A DNA stretch of 33,119 nt. It comes from Patescibacteria group bacterium (GTDB lineage Bacteria > Patescibacteriota > Patescibacteriia > SG8-24). Below the pieces are notes generated by a model. The model worked only from the letters and a program-made list of their open reading frames with translations, did no database searches and was not told the origin of the DNA. A program made the position numbers and the translations under genes. Position 1 is the first letter of the stretch. Each line of letters opens with the position of its first letter. The stretch lies in the NCBI GenBank assembly GCA_018813785.1, contig JAHJAU010000019.1, forward strand, positions 1-33,119. Direction: 5' to 3'. This document shows positions 17,971 to 26,583 of the stretch, piece after piece.

Positions 17971-19869
17971 TTACGACTGAGGCGGCTTCTCTTCAAACTC
18001 TGCATCAATTGGACCGCTATTATTTTTTTCTACGTCTTCAGCTGACTGATCCGCAGCAGCTTTTGCTTGTTGTTCAGTCTGATACATTTCGGTGCCGATC
18101 ACCTGAGCTGCTTCGCCCAGCTCATCAGCTGCCTTCTTGATCGCTTCGATATCTTCACCCTCTTTCACTTTCTTCAAGGCCTCTAATTTCTCTTCGACCA
18201 CCTTCTTCTTATCGGCACTCACCTTATCACCATACTCCTTAAGCATTTTCTCGGTGGTGTACACCATGCTCTCAGCGTTGTTCTTGAGCTCGACTATTTC
18301 CTTGCGTTTCTTGTCTTCGTCAGCATGAGCCTCTGCATCTTTCTTCATACGTTCAATTTCATCTTTCGACAAACCAGTTGAAGCGGTGATAGTAATCTTT
18401 TGTTCCTTGCCAGTGGCCTTATCTTTAGCACTCACCGATAAAATACCATTAGCGTCCAAGTCAAAACTTACCTCTACTTGCGGAATGCCACGCGGCGAAG
18501 GTGGAATACCATCGAGAATAAAACGACCCAAGGTCTTGTTGTCTTTAGAAAAATCACGCTCGCCTTGCAAAACATGAATCTCGACCGACGATTGATTGTC
18601 CGCGGCTGTCGAGAAAATCTGCGACTTAGAAGTTGGAATAGTGGTGTTGCGCTCGATTAACTTGGTCATCACGCCACCCAAGGTTTCAATCCCCAGAGAC
18701 AACGGCGTAACATCGAGCAATAACACATCTTTTACATCACCCTGCAGTACACCGGCTTGGACAGCCGCACCCAAAGCGACCACCTCGTCCGGATTCACAC
18801 TAACGTTCGGTTTCTTGCCAAAAAATTCCTCTACAACCTTTAGTACTAGTGGCATGCGGGTCATACCGCCAACCATCACCACCTCATTGATCTCCTTTTT
18901 ATCGAGACCGGCATCGGTCAAAGCCTGACGACATGGCTCCAGCGTCTTTTGCACCAAATCACCAACTAACTCTTCCAGCTTGGCACGATTCATGGTCAAC
19001 ACTAAATGCTTCGGACCATTCTCATCAGAAGTGATAAATGGCTGATTAATTTCAGTTTGCTGTGCTGTTGAAAGCTCGATTTTGGCCTTCTCGGCTGATT
19101 CTTTAATTCGCTGCAATGCCAAAGTGTCTTTGGATAAATCAATACCCTCGGATTTTTTATATTCATCGATAATCCAGGCGATGATCTTTTGATCAAAATC
19201 ATCACCACCTAAGTGTGTATCGCCGTTGGTAGCTTTCACCTCCACGGTATCTTCAGCGACTTCCAGAACTGACACGTCAAATGTGCCACCACCCAAATCA
19301 TAAACCACAATTTTGCCTTGCTTTTTATCAAAACCGTAAGCCAAAGCAGCAGCAGTTGGTTCGTTGATGATACGCTTCACAGTCAAACCAGCAATCTCAC
19401 CGGCGGTTTTTGTGGCTTGCCGCTGAGCATCATCAAAATAAGCCGGCACTGTGATAACCGCTTCCTTAATTGGCTCACCCAGTTTTTCCTCAGCGTCAGA
19501 CTTTAGTTTTTGTAACACCATGGCGGAAATTTCTTCCGGTGTGTAGTCCTTGGTGGCCATTTTTACTTTCACTCCTTCGCCAGACTTAATCAGCTCGAAC
19601 GGTAACATTTTTTTCTCGTGCTGAACTTCGTCATCTTCATAACGACGGCCGATAAAACGCTTGATTGAGTATAAGGTGTTGTGGGGATTAACCACCGCCT
19701 GACGCTTAGCTGTCTGACCGACTAGACGCTCACCGCTTTTAGTGACTGCAATTACTGACGGTGTAGTACGATTACCTTCCTTGTTTTCCAAAACTTTTGG
19801 CTGGCCGCCCTCCATTACAGCCATGCAACTATTGGTTGTTCCAAGATCAATTCCTAATATTTTTGGCAT
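17971..19869 (-). CDS. dnaK: Molecular chaperone DnaK (Hsp70)
   Basis: [69 protein letters not shown]. Confidence 0.98.
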   Translation of the reverse strand: MPKILGIDLGTTNSCMAVMEGGQPKVLENKEGNRTTPSVIAVTKSGERLVGQTAKRQAVVNPHNTLYSIKRFIGRRYEDDEVQHEKKMLPFELIKSGEGVKVKMATKDYTPEEISAMVLQKLKSDAEEKLGEPIKEAVITVPAYFDDAQRQATKTAGEIAGLTVKRIINEPTAAALAYGFDKKQGKIVVYDLGGGTFDVSVLEVAEDTVEVKATNGDTHLGGDDFDQKIIAWIIDEYKKSEGIDLSKDTLALQRIKESAEKAKIELSTAQQTEINQPFITSDENGPKHLVLTMNRAKLEELVGDLVQKTLEPCRQALTDAGLDKKEINEVVMVGGMTRMPLVLKVVEEFFGKKPNVSVNPDEVVALGAAVQAGVLQGDVKDVLLLDVTPLSLGIETLGGVMTKLIERNTTIPTSKSQIFSTAADNQSSVEIHVLQGERDFSKDNKTLGRFILDGIPPSPRGIPQVEVSFDLDANGILSVSAKDKATGKEQKITITASTGLSKDEIERMKKDAEAHADEDKKRKEIVELKNNAESMVYTTEKMLKEYGDKVSADKKKVVEEKLEALKKVKEGEDIEAIKKAADELGEAAQVIGTEMYQTEQQAKAAADQSAEDVEKNNSGPIDAEFEEKPPQS

Positions 19870-19908
19870 ACTTTTCACTAATAATTTCTATCGGGGATAA
19901 TTAATTAT

Positions 19909-20457
19909 TTATTCCGCCACGCTAACCTTGGCAGGTCTTAATATTTTTTCGTGTAGTTTATAACCTGGTTCAATCACTCGAACAACCGTGTCAACTTTCA
20001 AACCATCACCCTTCTCACGTAATAACGCTTCATGTTTAACTGGATCAAAATCTTCACCGACTACCCCAAGTGGACTAACGCCTATCGCTTCCATGACTCG
20101 CTCAAATTGTTCACGAATCAATTTGATACCACTCACCCACTGCTCACAATTAGTCGGCGCGTGTTCTAACGCTTTTTTTAAATTATCAAGCACTGGCAAC
20201 ATCTGCTCCACCACTTCACCGGTAGCGTATTTAGCATATTCCTGACGCAGACGCAGTGTCTCCTTTTTAAGATTGTCATAGTCGGCCACTGCCCGCAGGT
20301 ATAAATCTTTGTAATCGATATTTTCTTCGAGAAGAACTGTTTTAGTGCTCTCCTCGTCAGATCCACCAGCACTAGATTCCTCCGGCGCCTCGGCTGAGGC
20401 TTCAGCTGTCGGCGGTTGTTCATCGACTGCTGAATCGTTTTTTTTATCATCATCCAT
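19909..20457 (-). CDS. grpE: Nucleotide exchange factor GrpE
   Basis: Position between hrcA and dnaK; LYLRAVADYDNLKKETLRLRQEYAKYA...VEQMLPVLDNLKKALEHA...FDPVKHEAL...VIEPGYKLHEKILRPAKVSVAE. Confidence 0.95.
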   Translation of the reverse strand: MDDDKKNDSAVDEQPPTAEASAEAPEESSAGGSDEESTKTVLLEENIDYKDLYLRAVADYDNLKKETLRLRQEYAKYATGEVVEQMLPVLDNLKKALEHAPTNCEQWVSGIKLIREQFERVMEAIGVSPLGVVGEDFDPVKHEALLREKGDGLKVDTVVRVIEPGYKLHEKILRPAKVSVAE

Positions 20458-20470
20458 ATAATCTAATAAA

Positions 20471-21172
20471 TTATTTCAACAAAAAATTTCGTACTGATCG
20501 CATGACACCAACATTCAAATCGTAGTCCATGCGGGTTGGACCAATAATACCGATCAAATCGTTCTCGGAATTCCAGCGCGCTACAACCGAACTAAGTCGC
20601 GAACAAAATGGATTATCCTCGCCAATATAAACAACCACATCACTATTTAAACGCGGTCGAACAGCTCGTACTAAATCATCAATTTGATCAAACATATAAA
20701 AATACTCATTGAGCATTTCTGTTGTACGAAACTCCGGCTTTTGAAACAGGTTGCTGACACCGGTAACGAAAACCGAGTCACCCAAACCAACAAAAACGCT
20801 TTCGCCGGTTAAATGCGATACATAACGCGCCAGATTGCGAGCTGCTGCCTCTTGTTCGCGAATTAATTCTTCGGTCATCTTTTGCATTTGCTGCAATAAC
20901 TCTTGTGCCAATAACAAACCTTCACCGACAAACTCCTCAACATAAATACGATAACCAGCTTCAGTCGGACGACGACCGGCTGAGGTGTGTGGTTGCTCCA
21001 GCAGACCGCGCTCAGTCAGCTCGGCCATATCGTTTCTAATAGTTGCACTGGAAACGTTTAATTTATATTTTTCGACTAACTTGCCGGAACCAACTGGCTC
21101 AGCTGAAGCCAGGTACTCGCGCACAATCGCCTCAAGTACTCTCAGCTTTCTATTTTCTGTTAGCGTAGGCAT
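20471..21172 (-). CDS. hrcA: Heat-inducible transcription repressor HrcA (compact)
   Basis: [76 protein letters not shown]-term [15 protein letters not shown] at 21172 preferred over GTG at 21190, which lies in CIRCE. Confidence 0.93.
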   Translation of the reverse strand: MPTLTENRKLRVLEAIVREYLASAEPVGSGKLVEKYKLNVSSATIRNDMAELTERGLLEQPHTSAGRRPTEAGYRIYVEEFVGEGLLLAQELLQQMQKMTEELIREQEAAARNLARYVSHLTGESVFVGLGDSVFVTGVSNLFQKPEFRTTEMLNEYFYMFDQIDDLVRAVRPRLNSDVVVYIGEDNPFCSRLSSVVARWNSENDLIGIIGPTRMDYDLNVGVMRSVRNFLLK

Positions 21173-21183
21173 ATTTTTCACTT

Positions 21184-21210
21184 TTAGCACTCACCTTCTT
21201 TGAGTGCTAA
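21184..21210 (-). promoter_or_regulatory. CIRCE element (HrcA operator)
   Basis: Perfect TTAGCACTC-N9-GAGTGCTAA. Confidence 0.97.
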
Positions 21211-21215
21211 TTGGC

Positions 21216-21243
21216 ATTATAATCTCCTGACAAAAATCGTCAA
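21216..21243 (-). promoter_or_regulatory. Sigma70-like promoter for the hrcA operon
   Basis: Minus strand TTGACG-N16-TATAAT immediately upstream of CIRCE. Confidence 0.85.
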
Positions 21244-21464
21244 GACTTAGAGCGGTCTCTGGTTTGGGGCTGGATTTTACTTATATCTGAAAGGAGTTTA
21301 GCCGCCTAAATCCCCTGCTCTTTTTAACGGTCAGTTTTTTATTTAGGCTAGAAACTATTGGCTGAGCGATATTTTCCCCGAGTTGCTTTTTTATCAATTT
21401 GAATTGTGATAATTTAAAAAGGCTAAAAACTGGCGTTAAACTGCTCTTTAAAAAGGAGGTCGAT

Positions 21465-22235
21465 TTGACCAAAACAATCGTGAAGTTACTCGCCCGCCAC
21501 CTATACATGGATCTGCGCGAAAATCTGACACCAAATCAAGATGATCTGTCTCAGGAGCCTGGAGTTTGGCTAATCGGCTCTCTCACTACTCCTCATTTGA
21601 AGTGGTTGTACGGACTGGCTGACCAGGCTCATACGCGTTATCGCTACCAACTGGGCACTCTGGCTAGTTCAATCGAGCGCGATCAAACTACCACTGTTCG
21701 CCTTCGACCGCTCCTAGCCCTAATCAACACCCTGCTGATGCTGTTCGAATATGCTGTTCGTCAGCAGTTCAACATCCCGGATGAAACCAACATCGCGGTG
21801 ACTCGTGATTGGCAGGTGTTCGGCTACACACCTGAGCGCACCGACTGCAGTGGCGACTGCGATGAATGCCAAGACTGTGATGACTGTTCTGATCACGATC
21901 AGCATGATTGTGGTGAAAACTGTAAAAGTCGGGGTGGCTCCGGCTGTGGACGACCGGATTGTCAGTGTGAAGATCCAACCGGGATTAAACAGCTAAACCT
22001 GACCATTTCGACTGAAGAATCACAGTCATTTGGCAGCACAGGCAAAATGCTCCTGGGAATATTCACGCTGATGAGAAAGCGAGAGCCTCAGGCTGATCAA
22101 TATCACGTGACTTTAAAGATACCTAAGGCTGGCTATCGCTCCATAAAAGTCATCTGTCGTATTCTCCAGCAAATCTGCGATCAGTGTGAACAAGACCAAG
22201 CGTGGTGTTCCGAAACTCCGCCGGAGCAAAACTGA
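21465..22235 (+). CDS. Hypothetical protein with Cys/Asp-rich insertion
   Basis: TTG start preceded by AAGGAGGT (ORF opens at 21399); TDCSGDCDECQDCDDCSDHDQHDCGENCKSRGGSGCGRPDCQC. Confidence 0.75.
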   Translation: MTKTIVKLLARHLYMDLRENLTPNQDDLSQEPGVWLIGSLTTPHLKWLYGLADQAHTRYRYQLGTLASSIERDQTTTVRLRPLLALINTLLMLFEYAVRQQFNIPDETNIAVTRDWQVFGYTPERTDCSGDCDECQDCDDCSDHDQHDCGENCKSRGGSGCGRPDCQCEDPTGIKQLNLTISTEESQSFGSTGKMLLGIFTLMRKREPQADQYHVTLKIPKAGYRSIKVICRILQQICDQCEQDQAWCSETPPEQN

Positions 22236-22256
22236 TTCACTGCCTCTTCGACAAAA

Positions 22257-22285
22257 AACAACCGCCAATCAATGGCGGTTTTATT
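22257..22285. terminator. Rho-independent terminator
   Basis: AACCGCCA-atca-TGGCGGTT followed by TTATTTTT. Confidence 0.75.
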
Positions 22286-22315
22286 TTTATGAATCTCTTG
22301 GCACTCAGATATCCA

Positions 22316-22549
22316 TTATTCTTTTTTAATTGTCTGTCGAAATTCACAATTCGTACATGACAACTCAATTCGATCAGTCAAAAACTCAACCCGCAGCGGA
22401 TAACGGCATGATTGAATCGGACAAGTGATTAAGTCCGGCATGGTATCTTGTCCAGTTTCAAACCGTTCGACTATTTTCTGAATAATATTTTCAGATAAAC
22501 GTCGTTTTTCCCAATACAGCTCTGATCGTTCGCGATTTTCTGGATCCAT
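22316..22549 (-). CDS. Small zinc-ribbon-like protein
   Basis: Cys pairs CPIQSC...CTNC in a 77-aa protein. Confidence 0.6.
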   Translation of the reverse strand: MDPENRERSELYWEKRRLSENIIQKIVERFETGQDTMPDLITCPIQSCRYPLRVEFLTDRIELSCTNCEFRQTIKKE

Positions 22550-22553
22550 AATT

Positions 22554-23504
22554 TTACTTCTTATAAGCCACGTAAATATCCGCTTCTAACATTACTCCAG
22601 CACGATAGTAATGATGAACAAAATAGAGATTGCCATCGCGATCCAATGTTGGTTCGCCGGCAAATTGTGAGACAATCAGCTCTGGCGGTTGCCAAGCATC
22701 AGACACTCGCTTGGAACGAAACACCGCCGGTGTACCTAAATAAGAACGGGTGAACCACAGTTCGGTGCCGTCTGGCGAAATATATGGCCAGCCATCATTC
22801 GTTTCAGAGTTTACTACGACGACGTTTACCGGATTTTTCCATTCGCCATCTATTCGGCTCAGCAGCCAAATATCGTACTCACCCTGACCGCCGGGGCGCG
22901 CGGAATGATAATACAATTCATCATTGTAAATATGTAATTCACCAACATCAAAAGCCGGATCAAAATTGGCTGGCTGCCATTTGGTCCAGCTATCATTCTG
23001 ATATTTTGCGCTAAACCATTGCAAACCTTCATAACCCTCGCGAGCACTACAAAATAACATCATATCTCCCTGAATAAATTCGCAACCGTCTAAAGCCAAT
23101 TTCCCCGGCTTCTGTAATCGCACTCGTTCGGGTTCCTGCCAGACACCTGCCAGACGCCGCGAAACATAAATACCAGTCACTCCATCAAACAATTGTCCTT
23201 CGGCCGGCACTTCCACATCCGGCGTAAAGAAAAAATACAGCTCATCACGATCTGCTGGAATAAAAGGCGAATCTTCCGCCCCGGCTGAACTGATAATATC
23301 GAGTGGAGTCGGCAACTGAAATTCGGAGGTGTGAAGAATAGGCGGGTGATCATCCATGGTCGGTGTCAATTTTACTGCCCCAGCTGGAATCTGACTCTCA
23401 CGCGAGATCAATTCAGTTGGCTTGACATTGGATCGGAAAAATCGTGTAAATCCAACGAATAAAATTATCACTACAACCAAAATAATAATCAATTTTTTTC
23501 TCAT
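22554..23504 (-). CDS. PD40/TolB-like beta-propeller protein with N-terminal membrane anchor
   Basis: Repeated SPFIPADRDELYFFFTPD, WPYISPDGTELWFTRSY, PTLDRDGNLYFVHHY motifs; N-terminal TM. Confidence 0.75.
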   Translation of the reverse strand: MRKKLIIILVVVIILFVGFTRFFRSNVKPTELISRESQIPAGAVKLTPTMDDHPPILHTSEFQLPTPLDIISSAGAEDSPFIPADRDELYFFFTPDVEVPAEGQLFDGVTGIYVSRRLAGVWQEPERVRLQKPGKLALDGCEFIQGDMMLFCSAREGYEGLQWFSAKYQNDSWTKWQPANFDPAFDVGELHIYNDELYYHSARPGGQGEYDIWLLSRIDGEWKNPVNVVVVNSETNDGWPYISPDGTELWFTRSYLGTPAVFRSKRVSDAWQPPELIVSQFAGEPTLDRDGNLYFVHHYYRAGVMLEADIYVAYKK

Positions 23505-23510
23505 AATATT

Positions 23511-23543
23511 AAACGACCTCGGTCTGAGGTCGTTTTACTTTCA
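23511..23543 (-). terminator. Terminator hairpin downstream of the SPFH gene
   Basis: AAACGACCTC-ggtct-GAGGTCGTTTT. Confidence 0.65.
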
Positions 23544-23548
23544 TCTAA

Positions 23549-24205
23549 TTAGGCGTAGTGCATTTCTCGCGTCGTGTGCAGCTGTTCTTCTTCTTCCTTT
23601 TCGGCTGCCTGGTCACTGACGTGATTGATTTCTGACAATAAAACATTTTCCACAAATATCCCGCGGGGATAAAAAATTCTTTCCAGTTCATTCTTGGCTT
23701 CCACCTCTACCGCATCACGACGAATCGACACCACATCATTGTAATCGTAACGCGAAGTAATCATTCGCATTCGACTCCGAATCGTCGGCCTCACAATCTT
23801 CGAGACAAAATCCTCGCCGATCGTTTGCCAGATCATTGGAATCTGATTGATGTCCAGTCGCAGCAAGACCGTACCTTCAACTGAAATGCGTTTGCTGTCA
23901 CGAGTCTGCGCCACAATCGGCACATCTCCCATGGCCTGCAAATTTTCGACACTAAACGATTTAGTAACCGAATATTCGATGGTTTGAGTATTAAACAGCT
24001 TTGCCTTTTGCCAAAACGGTATCTTCAAATGTAACCCCGGAGTATAAACCCGCTTCAAGACGCCGCGTCCCAAATCATAAACACAGGCCACATAACCTGG
24101 TGGAACATAGACGAAAAGACCTTTTAAAACGTCTTCTACGACGAATGAATACATCATTTTATCCAAACTATCAGACATAGAATTGATTTGCTCTCCGCTT
24201 GGCAT
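23549..24205 (-). CDS. SPFH/Band 7 (prohibitin-like) protein
   Basis: LFVYVPPGYVACVYDLGRGVLKRVYTPGLHLKIPFWQKAKLFNTQTIEYSV...DSKRISVEGTVLLRLD. Start codon uncertain. Confidence 0.8.
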   Translation of the reverse strand: MPSGEQINSMSDSLDKMMYSFVVEDVLKGLFVYVPPGYVACVYDLGRGVLKRVYTPGLHLKIPFWQKAKLFNTQTIEYSVTKSFSVENLQAMGDVPIVAQTRDSKRISVEGTVLLRLDINQIPMIWQTIGEDFVSKIVRPTIRSRMRMITSRYDYNDVVSIRRDAVEVEAKNELERIFYPRGIFVENVLLSEINHVSDQAAEKEEEEQLHTTREMHYA

Positions 24206-24299
24206 TAATAGTGATAGGTCAGCTTAGCCAGATAAGTCTCTTGTTGTCAACCCTAGCGACCATCTTTAACCTAAAAATTTGGCTATTTTTAGCCAATTT

Positions 24300-24992
24300 T
24301 TACTTGGGCACTTTTACTCTAAAGAAAAGCTTACGCAAGGCAAAAACGGTCATAGTAAATAACATCGAGGTCAAGATAAACAACGACTTCACCATGGGCA
24401 GTAAAAACAGCAAAACCAGTGTCATTAACGGAAAAGTCAACAAATACATCACGTCTGATTTGGTGACTAAGTGCTCGCGCTGCTTCTGGATTGTATAGAT
24501 ATTTAAAAACAATAAGCCGGCCACCATGCCGGCCCAAAATAAACTACGATGACCCACATCAAAACCTAAAAACATGGTATTAACATTACCCGGTGCCTGA
24601 ACCCAAGAATATAACACCTCGTGTCGCGTAAACTTCACCCCCCCAACAAACACCTGATACAACAACACCAACACCAATAATTGAATCCCCAGCAGGCCGA
24701 TTTTCGACCAATAGTTTACTTTATGATGATGGAGTAGTTCACGGACTTTTTCTTTTATCTTTATTGGATCATCTCTAAAATCACGCTTGATGGCTTCAAC
24801 ATGACGATCCAATTTTTCATAGCGATACCGATTGCGTTCATCAAGAATTGACAAAGGCAACAAGGCCAGCCGCAACAGCACTGTCAGTTCGATAATTGCC
24901 ACCCCTAAATTGCCAAGTGCCGGACCATTATAAAGAAAGATGAGAAAATTGAGCAATGGATTGTATAGATAGTCGTGCCAAAGTACTCCCAT
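24300..24992 (-). CDS. YidC/Oxa1-family membrane insertase-like protein
   Basis: YNPLLNFLIFLYNGPALGNLGVAIIELTVLLRLALLPLS with the TM1-type Arg; five-TM-like layout with a basic cytoplasmic loop. Confidence 0.7.
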   Translation of the reverse strand: MGVLWHDYLYNPLLNFLIFLYNGPALGNLGVAIIELTVLLRLALLPLSILDERNRYRYEKLDRHVEAIKRDFRDDPIKIKEKVRELLHHHKVNYWSKIGLLGIQLLVLVLLYQVFVGGVKFTRHEVLYSWVQAPGNVNTMFLGFDVGHRSLFWAGMVAGLLFLNIYTIQKQREHLVTKSDVMYLLTFPLMTLVLLFLLPMVKSLFILTSMLFTMTVFALRKLFFRVKVPK

Positions 24993-25001
24993 AAATAATG
25001 A

Positions 25002-25664
25002 TTAATTGATGAACGGCAACTTTTCTCGTTGCAGACCAGTTTCCGGATCCGGATTAATAAGACTGTCAGACCGACGAATATCATTGCGAATAAACAATAA
25101 AGCTATTGGTGCCAAAAACATAAACGCTGAAGTGGCCATAAACATGAGACGAAAACCGAATTGATTGGCCAGAACGCCGCCAATCGCCGCGGCTGCGGCA
25201 TAGCTCAATCCAACAGCATTACTATGCAACATCCATTCAAAATTCTCTCGCTGCCGATCGATGTGTCGAGTGAATATCGAAAGATAAGTTGGGATGGCTA
25301 AGCCGTAACCAATGCCATGCAAAGTCTCGACCAAAAAGACCTGCCACATCTCGCCCACCCACAGAGCATAAATCATCGGAACAACAGCGATAATCACGTA
25401 ACCGATAACCATCAATAAATAATCATCTCTCTCGCCTTTATGATTATCGGCGTAGAGTGAAACTGGAATCTGGACGACGGACTTAACCAACCAAAACAAG
25501 GCGGTCACCAAACCGACCATAGCCACATTTCCCCCATTAATATGATTAACGTAAAAAACAGCGACAATGGGTGTAACTAAACCGACCGCCAAAAAGAAAA
25601 GTAGATCAGCGTAAATCAAAGTTTGAATGATGTGATTGACCCGATGTTTTCGTAAACCCATCAT
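25002..25664 (-). CDS. Half-size MFS-like membrane protein
   Basis: About six TM segments; MFS-like VSLYADNHKGERDDYLLMVIGYVI and GIGYGLAIPTYLSIFTRHIDR. Confidence 0.7.
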   Translation of the reverse strand: MMGLRKHRVNHIIQTLIYADLLFFLAVGLVTPIVAVFYVNHINGGNVAMVGLVTALFWLVKSVVQIPVSLYADNHKGERDDYLLMVIGYVIIAVVPMIYALWVGEMWQVFLVETLHGIGYGLAIPTYLSIFTRHIDRQRENFEWMLHSNAVGLSYAAAAAIGGVLANQFGFRLMFMATSAFMFLAPIALLFIRNDIRRSDSLINPDPETGLQREKLPFIN

Positions 25665-25742
25665 AGATAAAGAGTGGAACCGTAAGCTGTAAAATCTTAG
25701 ACGTTATTAAGTATAGGTGAGTGCTACCATTCAGACAATATA

Positions 25743-25781
25743 AAAATCGTCAGATATTTTTGCGAGTGTCTGACGATTTTT
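25743..25781. terminator. Terminator hairpin downstream of GIY-YIG gene
   Basis: AAAAATCGTCAGA...TCTGACGATTTTT. Confidence 0.7.
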
Positions 25782-26104
25782 CATGCTTCGAGTGCGCCGA
25801 CCAAGAGTTCGGATAATAGGACTTCCTTAGCCTGACGATTTAAACGACGGATACTCTCCGCTCGATGTTCTGCGTCGATTTCATTCATAAATTCTTCACA
25901 GTGCACCAAAAAAACCGGGTACCTGGTATGGGTGTAGGTTGGTCCGGTGCCCTGATTCATTTGGTGTAAGGTTTCATCAATATCGGATGTAATGCCGGTA
26001 TATAAAGAGCCGTCCAGACAACGCACAATATAAGTATGCCAATGCTCAGGTAGAATAATGTCCTGTTCTGGTTCGGATTTAGTTTTTTTGATTGCCCAAA
26101 ACAT
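25781..26104 (-). CDS. GIY-YIG nuclease-domain protein (UPF0213-like)
   Basis: HTYIVRCLDGSLYTGITSDIDETLHQMNQGTGPTYTHTRYPVFLVHCEEF. Confidence 0.88.
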   Translation of the reverse strand: MFWAIKKTKSEPEQDIILPEHWHTYIVRCLDGSLYTGITSDIDETLHQMNQGTGPTYTHTRYPVFLVHCEEFMNEIDAEHRAESIRRLNRQAKEVLLSELLVGALEA

Positions 26105-26107
26105 AGC

Positions 26108-26428
26108 TCAAATAATTGAGCCTGAGTTCTTGGGTTTGGTCAAGCAAAAGTCTAAAAAACTGTTTGATATTTTATAAAAACTAGTCTCACTCAGCTGCTT
26201 AATGAATGCTGACTTAATTAATGCCGACTCCAAACCACAAGATTGCAAATGACGAAATACGTTGCAAGCGGTCTGAGTGGCCTGCACAGCTTTGCCGGAC
26301 AGCACGTCGTGCTTGGCGCCGTCGCCGGCGGTCAAGTCATCCTTAGATTCAATAACGACTAAATCCGGATCAGCCGAATCTGCCCAAACTCGTTTGGTTT
26401 TGCCTTCTGCTAGTAGTTGGCGTTCCAT
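26108..26428 (-). pseudogene. purC: Truncated SAICAR synthetase (N-terminal fragment)
   Basis: MERQLLAEGKTKRVWADSADPDLVVIESKDDLTAGDGAKHDVLSGKAVQATQTACNVFRHLQSCGLESALIKSAFIKQLSETSF is SAICAR-synthetase-like. The sequence then becomes unrelated and stops. Strong GGAGG SD retained. Confidence 0.75.
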
Positions 26429-26491
26429 TTTACCTCCAAAAATTGAAAGAACTGGCAGTCGCAATGCAGCGATTCTTAAATCAAAGTCAAG

Positions 26492-26524
26492 ATTATTTCA
26501 TGGTTATTTCATGATTATTTTGCG
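26492..26524 (+). repeat. Three tandem 11-bp units in the divergent purC/purH intergenic region
   Basis: ATTATTTCATG GTTATTTCATG ATTATTTTGCG. Confidence 0.6.
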
Positions 26525-26583
26525 ATTTTACAAAAACGGAGTAAATTATTGGCGCGTGTTCTTTATATAGAAAGGTGGGAAAC

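Noticed and set aside
26106-26121. Small palindrome GCTCAAATAATTGAGC before the GIY-YIG gene
   Set aside because: Short and AT-rich; plausible by chance and no further support.
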